This document shows, one piece after another, positions 44,682-53,479 of a stretch of 64,000 nt of DNA. The position numbers and the translations under genes were made by a program. Within the stretch, counting starts at the first letter, position 1. Each line of letters opens with the position of its first letter. The notes beneath the pieces were generated by a model, which was not told where the DNA came from, did no database searches, and was given only the letters and a program-made list of their open reading frames with translations. The DNA is from CAZMNY01 sp964567745. GTDB lineage: Bacteria > Planctomycetota > Planctomycetia > Pirellulales > Pirellulaceae. The stretch spans positions 3,226 to 67,225 of the forward strand of contig CAZMNY010000046.1 of the NCBI GenBank assembly GCA_964567745.1, written 5' to 3'.

Positions 44682-45041
44682 CGCCGTTTGGCGAGAACTT
44701 TGAAACGAAATCGTCACACTGACGGCCACACGCATCAAATCGTTTAACCCCGTTTAACCCGTCGCCGCAGGCAAGAAAGATCGTAGTGAATCGGGATTCT
44801 AAGCGCGTGATGTGCGGACTGGCTCCTAACTCGGCGACGCGAGTGCGAAGTGAAGAATGCAAAGTGCAAAATGAACGACGACCCCCACGAGCCTTGATGG
44901 CTCGGTGAATGAGATTCGCGTCTAGCGGAAACTCCACTGCGGCAGGATGGCAGGATGCCCCAGCCACGAGTGTCGTTGGTGAATCAGGTGCGCGCCACGG
45001 CGACATAGACCCCGCGAGCCGTCTTCTTCATCGGCGGTCTG
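44682..45041. repeat. Non-coding gap with repeat modules
   Basis: This 360-base gap between two genes holds two CGTTTAACCC units in tandem at 44741-44760 followed by GTCGCCGCAGGC, as at 19406 and 19610. It then holds the second copy of the TTTGCACTTT module (44842-44877, minus strand) and the GGCTGGGGCATCC module (44947-44974, minus). An open frame across the region (44602-45006, minus) is a by-product of the repeats. Confidence 0.55.
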
Positions 45042-46082
45042 CTACTTGTGAATGCCCTCAGGCGGATATTGCCCGGGCCGATCTTGGCAGTACCAACGGT
45101 CCAAGGTTTCGGTCCATTGCTGTCGATCGGCGACTTTCACCAGATCGGCGCGAACTTTTTCATGTTGCGGATGAAGGGCCGAATACTTGATGCCAAACTT
45201 CCGCATCACAATGCCGCAACGGGTCTCGCCGTAGAGCTGTTCGGCCATGTCAAAGTGATCATCCATCACGATTCGCTGCTCGAATAAGGACGGCGGAGGT
45301 GGAAGAGGCTCTCCATCGGCCAGCGCGCGCGCCTGCTGGAAGATCCAGGGATTCCCGATGGCGCCGCGAGCGACGGTAACGCCGTCGACGCCGGTTTGCT
45401 TGATCATTTCCAAACAGTCGCTGGCTGTGAACAGATCGCCGCTTCCGAGAATCGTCCGCTTGCCAACGTGCTGTTTCACCTCCTTGAGAAACCCCCAATT
45501 GCTGGGGCCGATATATCGTTGCTCGACCGTCCGGCCATGCACGGTGACTGCCACCACGCCAAGCTGAAAAGCGCCGTCGAGAATCTCGAAGAAACGATCG
45601 CGGCTTTCGTTTGAGTCGTCGAGGCCTCGTCGCATTTTCACCGTCACGGGAATCTCAGCGGGAACGGCGTCGCGCGTGCGGCTGACAATTTCCAGCGCGA
45701 CATCAGGCTGGCTCAAATGAAAACCGCCGCGACAACGCCCCAGCACTTTCTTCACAGGACAACCGAAATTGATATCGATGACATCGAAGCCCGCCTCGAC
45801 CAACCGCAGCGCGCCGGCGGCGAACTGAGTTGGCTCGGCGCCCATCAACTGACCGGCTACCGGCGTCTCATCATCCGAGCGGTAAAGAAAGTGGCGGTTC
45901 TTTTTTCGATCCTTGACGACGGTGAGAAACTGATCGAGCATCACTTCGCACAGCGTGTACGTCGCGCCCATGCGCCTAGCGATACGTCGCATGGGCCAAT
46001 CGCTGTAGCCCGACAGAGCCGCTTGGACAACGGGAAAGCCGATCTCGATCGAGCCGATTTTCAATGGAGCGAGCGTGGACAT
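45042..46082 (-). CDS. tRNA-dihydrouridine synthase, second paralogue
   Basis: 346 aa from the ATG at 46082; an open frame continues to 46289 but is not expected to be coding. FMN-barrel motifs: VVQAALSGYSDWPMRR, AGQLMGAEPTQFA, DINFGCPVKKVLGRCRGG with the catalytic Cys, VTVHGRTVEQRY, and ILGSGDLFTASD. It differs from the copy at 38805 in most of the sequence, so it is an old duplication with a different target position in tRNA. Confidence 0.88.
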   Translation of the reverse strand: MSTLAPLKIGSIEIGFPVVQAALSGYSDWPMRRIARRMGATYTLCEVMLDQFLTVVKDRKKNRHFLYRSDDETPVAGQLMGAEPTQFAAGALRLVEAGFDVIDINFGCPVKKVLGRCRGGFHLSQPDVALEIVSRTRDAVPAEIPVTVKMRRGLDDSNESRDRFFEILDGAFQLGVVAVTVHGRTVEQRYIGPSNWGFLKEVKQHVGKRTILGSGDLFTASDCLEMIKQTGVDGVTVARGAIGNPWIFQQARALADGEPLPPPPSLFEQRIVMDDHFDMAEQLYGETRCGIVMRKFGIKYSALHPQHEKVRADLVKVADRQQWTETLDRWYCQDRPGQYPPEGIHK

Positions 46083-46295
46083 GTCGTGCTGAAGGGTTAT
46101 GGAATAAGGAATGCTTCGCCCGATCAGGCGAATGAGCGTTGCAGCCGACACAATCGTTGCATCCGCGAATCTGTCGAAGCCCAACCTATCGGTTTTTGTG
46201 TGCTCCTGGCAGGAGGGGTGCCGATAAGTACGAGCGAGTTGGAATCCGCACGGCCACTCGACTCGAACGATCCTCAGCAGTAGAGGCATCTCGGT

Positions 46296-46775
46296 TTGAA
46301 TTCACTCGCACCCATTCTGTTGTTCGTCGTTCTGCTGATCTTCGTTGTCGTCGCACTCATGCGACTGAAGTCGCCGGGCCCGCCGTACGAGAAACGAAAA
46401 TCGCTGCTGACCGATTCTGAATTGCGGTTCTACGGCGTGTTGCGAAAATCGGCCGAGGACTGGGCGATCTGCTCGATGGTCCGGATCGCCGACTTGATTC
46501 GAGTTAAACCGGATACGCCCAAACGACAAGCTTGGCTCAACCGCATTCTCGCCAAACATGTCGACTTCGTGCTCTGCAATCCAGAGACAATGGAAGTCGT
46601 GCTCGCCATTGAGTTGGATGACCGGTCCCACCAGCGAGCCGATCGCGTCGAGCGAGATGAATTCGTCAATGACGCCTTCAAAGCAGCGGGACTGCCACTC
46701 CTTCGAGTGAAAGTTCAAGAGGACTACGACGGCAAGGAACTTAAGGCATCCATCGCCAAGACGATGAGCGCCTAG
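46296..46775 (+). CDS. DUF2726 protein with membrane anchor
   Basis: 159 aa from a TTG (46296) with TAGAGG nine bases upstream; starting at the first ATG would drop the membrane helix (about residues 4-22). The cytoplasmic part fits DUF2726: LLTDSELRFYGVL, VRIADLIRV, LAKHVDFVLCN, VVLAIELDDRSHQ and LPLLRVKVQEDYD, a predicted PD-(D/E)XK-like nuclease fold (the E-L-D-D and K pattern). Role unknown. Confidence 0.8.
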   Translation: MNSLAPILLFVVLLIFVVVALMRLKSPGPPYEKRKSLLTDSELRFYGVLRKSAEDWAICSMVRIADLIRVKPDTPKRQAWLNRILAKHVDFVLCNPETMEVVLAIELDDRSHQRADRVERDEFVNDAFKAAGLPLLRVKVQEDYDGKELKASIAKTMSA

Positions 46776-46894
46776 GCGACCAGACGGCTAGCCACGTCCA
46801 GTTCGTACCGACGTTGTTGCTGGCGTCGTCACTCGAACCTCGATAGGCTGTCGTCGCCAATGACTTGTCTCCGCCTGCCGAGGATATCGCGACG

Positions 46895-47392
46895 ATGCCT
46901 GAAGAGCCGTCCAAACCACGCATTGTGAAAGCTCGCGTGGTCAAAAAGATCGTGGACCCGATACAACAGGACGACGCGGCAGCTCAACCCGATTCGACTC
47001 CCGCGACCACGCCCAAGCCAAAAGGTACGGACAAGCCAGCAGATTCCCAGCCGACAACTGAGCCTCGATCCGAAAAGCCGCCGAATCCGACGACAGACAA
47101 CTCCGTTCGTGTGGTCGCCTCGAAGCCAGTCTCGCCAAAGCAAGTTGCGCCAAAGCAAGTCGCGCCAAAGCAAGTCGCGCCGAAGCCAGTCGTGCCTGAC
47201 ACGGCGAAGTCGCCTTTTCTAGTGCCGGATAGGGCAAGATGGGTGATGTGGCCTTTTGTTGCGGCCGAGTTTGTGAATAATTTCACGGATAGGATTCGTG
47301 GACTCGCAAAAGGCAGCTCAATTTCGCCGTGCGATAACGGCACAACGAGACATAACACCATACTTAACAGTACGTTACGGACAGAACGCTAG
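46895..47392 (+). CDS. Proline-rich hypothetical protein with KQVAP repeats
   Basis: 165 aa from the ATG at 46895; TTG at 46865 is also in frame. Composition is dominated by Pro, Lys, Ala, Thr and Val. Four 15-base tandem units at 47131-47190 make a (PKQVA)-type run. No hydrophobic export signal is seen. The C-terminal third has one hydrophobic patch (VMWPFVAAEFVNNFT). It ends 24 bases before nqrA, but no functional link is evident. It may be a real small protein or a chance open frame in low-complexity DNA. Confidence 0.4.
   Translation: MPEEPSKPRIVKARVVKKIVDPIQQDDAAAQPDSTPATTPKPKGTDKPADSQPTTEPRSEKPPNPTTDNSVRVVASKPVSPKQVAPKQVAPKQVAPKPVVPDTAKSPFLVPDRARWVMWPFVAAEFVNNFTDRIRGLAKGSSISPCDNGTTRHNTILNSTLRTER
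47131..47190 (+). repeat. Short tandem repeat, four 15-base units
   Basis: Four 15-base units of the type TCGCCAAAGCAAGTC, the last one with two changes. They encode PKQVA-type repeats in frame. A partial unit precedes them. Confidence 0.75.
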
Positions 47393-47415
47393 CACTAACC
47401 CGAAACAACGCTTCT

Positions 47416-48840
47416 ATGATCCCACCCATCATTCGGACTGAAAACGGGCTGGATGTCCCGATTTCCGGCGCACCGAAACAGGAAATTGGCGATGGTCCGC
47501 GCATTTCTCGTGTTGCGGTCTTGGGCGACGATTTTCGCGGCATGAAGCCGACGATGCTGGTTCGAGAGGGTGATTCGGTCAAACTCGGACAGCCGCTGTT
47601 TGAGGATAAGAAGACGCCCGGCGTTCTGCATGTGTCGCCAGGGACGGGCGTTGTTCAGGCGGTCGTTCGAGGTGCCAAGCGTCATTTCGAAGCAATCATC
47701 ATCGAACTGGCGGAGAGCGAATCGGGGCAGTACGAAGCGTTCAAGAAACACGAGGACGAATACCTCGCCGCGCTGCCTCGAGAAGAAGTTCGCGACACGC
47801 TTGTTCGCTCGGGATTGTGGCCGGCCCTGCGAACTCGCCCTTACGGCAAGACGCCAACACTCGAGTCATCACCTCACGCCATCTTCGTGACCGTCACCGA
47901 CACGAACCCGCTGGCCGCCGAGCCGGCGGTCGTGATGCAAGAGCCCGACCACGAACGATTCTTCCAGCACGGCGTGTTGGCCCTAACCACTCAAGCCGAC
48001 GGCGACGTGTTCCTCTGCCGAGCTCCGGCGAAACAGCTGCCGGCGATTGCTCATGAGCGAGTGCACACGGTCGCGTTTGACGGGCCTCACCCGTCAGGCC
48101 TCGCTGGAACCCACATCCATTTCCTGTCGCCCGTCAATGGCGAGCGAACGGTTTGGCATATCGGGTATCAAGACGTGGTCGCGATTGGCCGTCTGCTGTT
48201 GACCGGCAAACTGTGCCCGACGCGAGTGGTATCTCTGGCCGGGCCTGCCATCAAAAAGCCGCGCCTCATTCGCACTCGCCTTGGCGCATCGATCGACGAT
48301 TTGACTGATGGTGAGTTTGCAGAAGCCGAAAGCGATCGTGGCGAATCCAGCGACAGTGAAGCAGCAGCGGACGGCGCCGATCGCCGTGTCCTCTCAGGTT
48401 CGGTCTTGTCGGGCCGGCAATGCACAGAGCAACTCGCCTTCCTGAGTCGATTCGACACTCAAGTGACGGTGCTGATGGAAGGTCGCGAACGAGAGTTTCT
48501 CGGTTGGGCGACGCCGGGTGCCGACAAGTTTTCGGTTTCACGCGCATTCATCTCGGCGTTTACCGGACGGGCGAAACCGGCCGCCATGACGACCAAGACG
48601 CACGGCGACGTGCGTGCGATCGTGCCCATCGGCCTCTACGAAAAGGTCATGCCGCTGGACATTATTGCAACGCCATTGCTTAAGGCGTTAATGGTGCAGG
48701 ACAACGAGACGACTCGGAATCTCGGCTGCCTGGAGCTTGAAGAAGAAGACTTGGCATTATGCACGTTTGTCTGTCCCAGCAAGAACGAATACGGACCGCT
48801 GTTACGGCAGAGTCTGAATCACATCGAGCTCGAAGGTTAG
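47416..48840 (+). CDS. nqrA: Na(+)-translocating NADH:quinone oxidoreductase subunit A
   Basis: 474 aa, first of the nqr operon. The N-terminal GLDVPISGAP and the RNF/NQR barrel-sandwich region (KPTMLVREGDSVKLGQPLF) are typical, as is the later LGCLELEEEDLALCTFVCPSKNEYGPLLR end. An acidic, Ser-rich insert at about residues 300-325 (ESDRGESSDSEAAADG) is not seen in Vibrio NqrA. NqrA is the cytoplasmic subunit near the quinone site. The gap to nqrB is seven bases. Confidence 0.93.
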   Translation: MIPPIIRTENGLDVPISGAPKQEIGDGPRISRVAVLGDDFRGMKPTMLVREGDSVKLGQPLFEDKKTPGVLHVSPGTGVVQAVVRGAKRHFEAIIIELAESESGQYEAFKKHEDEYLAALPREEVRDTLVRSGLWPALRTRPYGKTPTLESSPHAIFVTVTDTNPLAAEPAVVMQEPDHERFFQHGVLALTTQADGDVFLCRAPAKQLPAIAHERVHTVAFDGPHPSGLAGTHIHFLSPVNGERTVWHIGYQDVVAIGRLLLTGKLCPTRVVSLAGPAIKKPRLIRTRLGASIDDLTDGEFAEAESDRGESSDSEAAADGADRRVLSGSVLSGRQCTEQLAFLSRFDTQVTVLMEGREREFLGWATPGADKFSVSRAFISAFTGRAKPAAMTTKTHGDVRAIVPIGLYEKVMPLDIIATPLLKALMVQDNETTRNLGCLELEEEDLALCTFVCPSKNEYGPLLRQSLNHIELEG

Positions 48841-48847
48841 CTCACAC

Positions 48848-50065
48848 ATGAAGCCACTCCGCGCAATACTCGATCGACTGGAGCCGCTCTTCAAAGACGG
48901 CAAACTCAAGCGGATGTATCCGCTGTATGAGGCGGCCGATACGTTTTTTTTCACGCCGAGCTCGGTCACACGTGGCGGTTCTCACGTACGCGACGCGCTC
49001 GACCTCAAGCGCCTGATGGTGTTTGTCGTTATCGCCTTGACGCCGTGTATCTTGATGGCATTTTACAACACGGGTTATCAAGCCAACTTGGCGATTGAAG
49101 CCACGAGCGATGTCGGGCCGATCGACTCGTGGAGAAACGATGTGATGGAAACGCTCGGCCTGGACTATTCATCGACGAATCCGATCAGTTGTTTCGTCCA
49201 CGGAGGTCTGTTCTTCCTTCCCGTCTATATCGTTTGCATGGTCGTCGGCGGCTTTTGGGAGCTGCTTTTCAGCATCGTTCGAAAACATGAGATCAACGAG
49301 GGGTTCTTCGTTACCGGAATGCTGTTCCCGCTTACTTTGCCTCCAACGATTCCGCTCTGGCAAGTCGCCGTGGGAATCTCCTTCGGCGTTGTCATTGGCA
49401 AAGAGGTCTTTGGCGGAACCGGAAAGAACTTCCTCAATCCGGCGTTGACGGCCCGAGCCTTTTTGTACTTCGCCTATCCGGTGCAGATCAGCGGCAATCG
49501 GGTTTGGACGGCTGCGGACGGGTTTTCCGGCGCGACGCCTTTGGGAGAGTTGGCTGCGGCCAAAATCGAACAAGGCATGTCGTCGGTAACGGTTGGCTGG
49601 TGGGACGCGTTTCTGGGCAACATGCAAGGTTCGATGGGAGAGACCTCTACCTTGGCGTGTCTGCTTGGCGCGGCTTTCCTGATCGCGACCGGCATTGGCT
49701 GTTGGCGAATCATGGTGGGCGTACTCGTCGGCGCCGCCGGTCTTTCGACACTGTTCTATGTCGTCGGAAGTGAAAGCAACGTGATGTTTGCGATGCCTCC
49801 GCACTACCATCTCGTGATGGGCGGCTTGGCGTTTGGCGCCGTGTTCATGGCGACCGACCCAGTCTCTGCGGCCATGACGGAAACCGGCAAGTGGATCTAC
49901 GGCGTCTTGATCGGCGCTTTGACAATACTCATCCGCGTTATCAACCCCGCGTTCCCGGAAGGAATCATGTTGGCGATTCTTTTGGGCAACACCGTGGCGC
50001 CGTTGCTCGACTATTACGTCATTCAAGCCAACATCAAGAGAAGGAACGCTCGATATGTCGCGTGA
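48848..50065 (+). CDS. nqrB: Na(+)-translocating NADH:quinone oxidoreductase subunit B
   Basis: 405 aa, a polytopic membrane protein with about ten helices. The flavinylation motif SGATP (in DGFSGATPLG, about residue 230) is where ApbE attaches FMN to Thr. MATDPVSAAMT and the NPAFPEGIMLAIL end are also characteristic. It carries the sodium path. It overlaps nqrC by eleven bases. Confidence 0.95.
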   Translation: MKPLRAILDRLEPLFKDGKLKRMYPLYEAADTFFFTPSSVTRGGSHVRDALDLKRLMVFVVIALTPCILMAFYNTGYQANLAIEATSDVGPIDSWRNDVMETLGLDYSSTNPISCFVHGGLFFLPVYIVCMVVGGFWELLFSIVRKHEINEGFFVTGMLFPLTLPPTIPLWQVAVGISFGVVIGKEVFGGTGKNFLNPALTARAFLYFAYPVQISGNRVWTAADGFSGATPLGELAAAKIEQGMSSVTVGWWDAFLGNMQGSMGETSTLACLLGAAFLIATGIGCWRIMVGVLVGAAGLSTLFYVVGSESNVMFAMPPHYHLVMGGLAFGAVFMATDPVSAAMTETGKWIYGVLIGALTILIRVINPAFPEGIMLAILLGNTVAPLLDYYVIQANIKRRNARYVA

Positions 50066-50846
50066 TAGCGTAGCGGGCACGTTCCTGGTCGCACTCGTGC
50101 TCTGCATTGTCTGTTCCGTCCTCGTCTCCACGGCGGCGGTCCAGCTGCGCCCGTTGCGGCTGGCCAACAAGGAGCGGTTTCAGAAGAAGAACATCCTCAT
50201 CGCCGCGGACATGTACGACGCGAGCAAGCCGATTAACGACCTGTTCGCCAACATCGAATCGCAAGTGATTGATTTGGAGACAGGTCGAGTCGTCGCGGAT
50301 GGAGTGCTCGACACCGAGCTTTTCGATCAGCGAGCGGCCGCCAAAGATCCAAACTTGAGCGAGGCGATTCCCTCCGACAAAGATATCGCCGGCATTAAGC
50401 GTCGCGAGAAATATGCAAGGGTCTATCTGGTCAGAGAGAACGGCGCCCTCAAGAAAGTAATCCTGCCGATTTACGGTAAAGGACTCTGGTCCACACTCTA
50501 TGGGTTCGTCGCTCTACAGGACGATCTCGACACCATCGCGGGTCTGACGTTTTACGAGCACAAAGAGACGCCGGGCTTGGGCGGAGAAGTCGACAATCCT
50601 CGCTGGAAAGCGAAATGGGTCGGCAAACATCTGCGCGGCGCTTCGGGCGAGATTCAGATCGAAGTCGTCAAGGGGCAAGTGGTCGCCGGCTCGCCAAACG
50701 AGAACAGCCAAATCGACGGACTGAGCGGCGCGACGATCACCAGCCGAGGTGTCTCCAACTTGGTGAGGTATTGGATGTCGGATGAGGCCTTCGGCCGTTA
50801 CTTGAAACAGCTCGACACGAGCGCAACAGGGGGCACCGATGGCTAA
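50055..50846 (+). CDS. nqrC: Na(+)-translocating NADH:quinone oxidoreductase subunit C
   Basis: 263 aa with one N-terminal membrane helix and a periplasmic domain. The FMN-bearing Thr lies in LSGATITSRG, close to the C-terminus. GLGGEVDNPRWKAKW is the usual family segment. It overlaps both neighbours (eleven bases with nqrB, eight with nqrD), so translation is coupled. Confidence 0.93.
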   Translation: MSRDSVAGTFLVALVLCIVCSVLVSTAAVQLRPLRLANKERFQKKNILIAADMYDASKPINDLFANIESQVIDLETGRVVADGVLDTELFDQRAAAKDPNLSEAIPSDKDIAGIKRREKYARVYLVRENGALKKVILPIYGKGLWSTLYGFVALQDDLDTIAGLTFYEHKETPGLGGEVDNPRWKAKWVGKHLRGASGEIQIEVVKGQVVAGSPNENSQIDGLSGATITSRGVSNLVRYWMSDEAFGRYLKQLDTSATGGTDG

Positions 50847-51468
50847 GCAATCAGCCAAGGATATCGTCCTCGATCCGCTCTTCAATAAGAATCCAATCGC
50901 ACTGAGCGTGCTCGGCATCTGCAGCGCGTTGGCGGTGACGACGAAATTGGAAACGTCGATCGTCATGTGCCTGGCGGTGACGGCTGTCTTGATCTGCTCG
51001 AACGCCCTGGTAAGCCTGATCCGTGCGTTCATCCCCGGCAGCATTCGAATGATCGTGCAAATGACGATCATCGCTTCGCTGGTCATCGTGGTCGATCAAG
51101 TTTTGCAGGCGTTCGCCTACGAAGTCAGCACAACGCTCTCCGTCTTCGTTGGGCTGATCATTACGAACTGCATCGTGATGGGTCGCGCCGAAGCGTTTGC
51201 GATGCAGAATCCGGTCGGCGCGAGCATGCTCGACGGACTCGGCAACGGCTTGGGATACAGCGTCATTCTGCTGATCGTTGGCTTTTTTCGCGAGCTGTTG
51301 GGATCGGGCAAGCTGCTCGGGTTTACTGTCCTCACGGTTCAATCCGAGGGGGGCTGGTATCTACCCAACGGCCTGATGCTGCTCTCGCCGAGCGCTTTCT
51401 TCATCATCGGCTTCATCATCTGGGCGATCCGAACGTGGAAGCCTGAGCAAGTGGAGAAAGGAGCCTAA
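50839..51468 (+). CDS. nqrD: Na(+)-translocating NADH:quinone oxidoreductase subunit D
   Basis: 209 aa, six predicted helices. SALAVTTKLETS at the front and VGLIITNCIVMGRAEAFAM in the middle hold the conserved cysteine that helps bind the intramembrane [2Fe-2S] centre with NqrE. This is the site that needs NqrM. Three bases separate it from nqrE. Confidence 0.95.
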   Translation: MAKQSAKDIVLDPLFNKNPIALSVLGICSALAVTTKLETSIVMCLAVTAVLICSNALVSLIRAFIPGSIRMIVQMTIIASLVIVVDQVLQAFAYEVSTTLSVFVGLIITNCIVMGRAEAFAMQNPVGASMLDGLGNGLGYSVILLIVGFFRELLGSGKLLGFTVLTVQSEGGWYLPNGLMLLSPSAFFIIGFIIWAIRTWKPEQVEKGA

Positions 51469-51471
51469 CGG

Positions 51472-52080
51472 ATGGACCACTATCTCGACATCTTGCTGAG
51501 CTCAATATTCGGCGAGAACTTGGCTTTGGGATTTTATTTGGGTATGTGCACGTTCCTCGCTTGCTCAGACCGAGTTAAGACGGCGACGGGACTCGGCATC
51601 GCCGTGATCGTGATCATGACGATTACGATTCCCGTCAACAATTTGATCTACGTCTACCTGCTTAAGCCGGGCGCCTTGGGTTGGGCTCATCCATCGTTAG
51701 CCGATGTCGACCTCACGTTTCTCGGATTGATCTGCTACATCGGCGTGATTGCGGCGATGGTGCAGATTTTAGAAATGACTCTCAAGCGACATGTACCGCC
51801 ACTGTACACCGCCCTTGGCGTGTTCCTCCCTCTGATCACTGTGAACTGCGCCATTCTCGGCGGATCGTTGTTCATGGTGGAGCGAGAATACAACTTGCCG
51901 GAGAGTTGCGTTTACGGTCTCGGCGCCGGCATCGGTTGGGCGATCACGATTATGGCGCTGGCTGGCGTTCGCGAAAAGATGAAATACAGCGATGTCCCTG
52001 ATGGACTCAAGGGCCTCGGGATTACGTTTATTGTGGTCGGCTTGATGGCACTCGCCTTTATGGCGTTCGGCGGCATCTAG
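51472..52080 (+). CDS. nqrE: Na(+)-translocating NADH:quinone oxidoreductase subunit E
   Basis: 202 aa, six helices. GENLALGFYLGMCTFLACS at the start and FLPLITVNCAILGGSLF in the middle show the family pattern and the conserved Cys residues for the NqrD/E iron centre. NqrE and NqrD are inverted relatives and form one pseudo-symmetric channel. Confidence 0.95.
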   Translation: MDHYLDILLSSIFGENLALGFYLGMCTFLACSDRVKTATGLGIAVIVIMTITIPVNNLIYVYLLKPGALGWAHPSLADVDLTFLGLICYIGVIAAMVQILEMTLKRHVPPLYTALGVFLPLITVNCAILGGSLFMVEREYNLPESCVYGLGAGIGWAITIMALAGVREKMKYSDVPDGLKGLGITFIVVGLMALAFMAFGGI

Positions 52081-52145
52081 GCGTCTCGTCATGACTGCTG
52101 AAGTCTGGCCCGTTAACGACATTTGACTCGATCGATTGAACAATC

Positions 52146-53369
52146 ATGATTGAAATCACTGTTGGCGTCGTGATGTTTACGCTGGTGGTCTTGTTCCTGG
52201 TCGCCGTGATCCTGGCCGCCAAATGGAATCTCGAACCGTCTGGAAACGTCTCGATTCTGATCAACAATCAGAAGACCGTTGAAACGCCGGCTGGCGGAAA
52301 GTTGTTGGGCGTTCTGGCCAATCAAGGCGTGTTCGTTCCATCGGCCTGCGGCGGCGGCGGCACGTGTGCTCAATGCGTCGTGAAGGTCACCGAAGGCGGA
52401 GGAGATATACTTCCAACCGAGACATCTCATATCAACCGTCGCGAGGCTCGCGAAGGATATCGGTTGTCGTGTCAGGTTTCGGTCGACGGCGATCTGGAAG
52501 TTGAAGTGCCAGCCGAAGCGTTCGAGACGAAGAAATGGAATTGCAAAGTCCGCTCGAATCACAATGTAGCGACCTTTATCAAGGAATTCGTGCTCGAATT
52601 GCCCGAGGGCGAACAAGTTGATTTCAAGCCGGGCGGATACATTCAAATTGAAGCGCCGCCGCACACGGTCGCCTACAAAGATTTCGACATCGAAGAGGAG
52701 TACCACGAGGACTGGGACAAGTTCGACGTCTGGCGTTACGTCTCCAAGGTCGATGAGCCTGTTGTCCGCGCGTATTCGATGGCGAACTATCCGGGCGAAG
52801 AGGGCATCATCATGCTCAACGTCCGCATCGCATCGCCGCCGCCTCGCGCGCCCGAAGGCACGCCGCCCGGCAAGATGTCGTCCTACATTTTCGGCCACAA
52901 GCCGGGCGATGAAGTAACGATCTCAGGTCCGTATGGCGAGTTCTTTATCAAAGATACCGACGCCGAAATGGTCTACATCGGCGGCGGCGCCGGCATGGCC
53001 CCCCTCAGAAGCCACATCTACGAACTGTTTAAGAATCGCAAGACCGATCGCAAAGTCTCCTACTGGTATGGCGGACGAAGCGCTCGCGAGCTTTTCTATC
53101 TCGACGAGTTTGAAGCGATCGAGGCTGAATTCCCCAACTTTAAGCTGAACATCGCCTTGTCGGACGCTTTGCCGGAAGACAACTGGACCGGTTACGAGGG
53201 TTTCATCCATCAGGTGCTTCTCGACAACTACCTCAGCAATCATCCGGCGCCCGAAGATATCGAATATTACATTTGCGGCCCACCGATGATGAACGCGGCC
53301 GTGTTCGAGATGCTCGATGATCTTGGCGTCGAGAAAGAAAATATTGCCTTCGACGACTTCGGCGGCTAG
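52146..53369 (+). CDS. nqrF: Na(+)-translocating NADH:quinone oxidoreductase subunit F
   Basis: 407 aa. One N-terminal helix (about residues 3-23) is followed by a [2Fe-2S] ferredoxin domain with ligands in SACGGGGTCAQC and LSCQV. The FAD-binding domain has VRAYSMANYP, and the NADH-binding domain has GGGAGMAPLRSH and the terminal ICGPPMMN. NADH enters here and passes electrons to FMN in NqrC and NqrB. A gap of 65 bases precedes it. Confidence 0.96.
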   Translation: MIEITVGVVMFTLVVLFLVAVILAAKWNLEPSGNVSILINNQKTVETPAGGKLLGVLANQGVFVPSACGGGGTCAQCVVKVTEGGGDILPTETSHINRREAREGYRLSCQVSVDGDLEVEVPAEAFETKKWNCKVRSNHNVATFIKEFVLELPEGEQVDFKPGGYIQIEAPPHTVAYKDFDIEEEYHEDWDKFDVWRYVSKVDEPVVRAYSMANYPGEEGIIMLNVRIASPPPRAPEGTPPGKMSSYIFGHKPGDEVTISGPYGEFFIKDTDAEMVYIGGGAGMAPLRSHIYELFKNRKTDRKVSYWYGGRSARELFYLDEFEAIEAEFPNFKLNIALSDALPEDNWTGYEGFIHQVLLDNYLSNHPAPEDIEYYICGPPMMNAAVFEMLDDLGVEKENIAFDDFGG

Positions 53370-53479
53370 AAGCCCCAGCCGCTCGCCAGAGTGATTGTCG
53401 TTCAAAATCAATCGGTTTGGAGAGCGCCCTACCTTCTGGCGAACGAAGCTATCACAATCGTGCTGGGAGGATCGTACCA

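Noticed and set aside
44602..45006. A 134-codon minus-strand frame
   Set aside because: It spans dispersed repeats and the end of queG; no family motif.
47131..47190. Possible CRISPR-like repeats
   Set aside because: The units are directly adjacent with no spacers and encode a low-complexity peptide; this is a simple tandem repeat.
49169..50170. A 333-codon minus-strand frame
   Set aside because: It is opposite nqrB; rich in His, Arg and Gln, as expected for a shadow frame.
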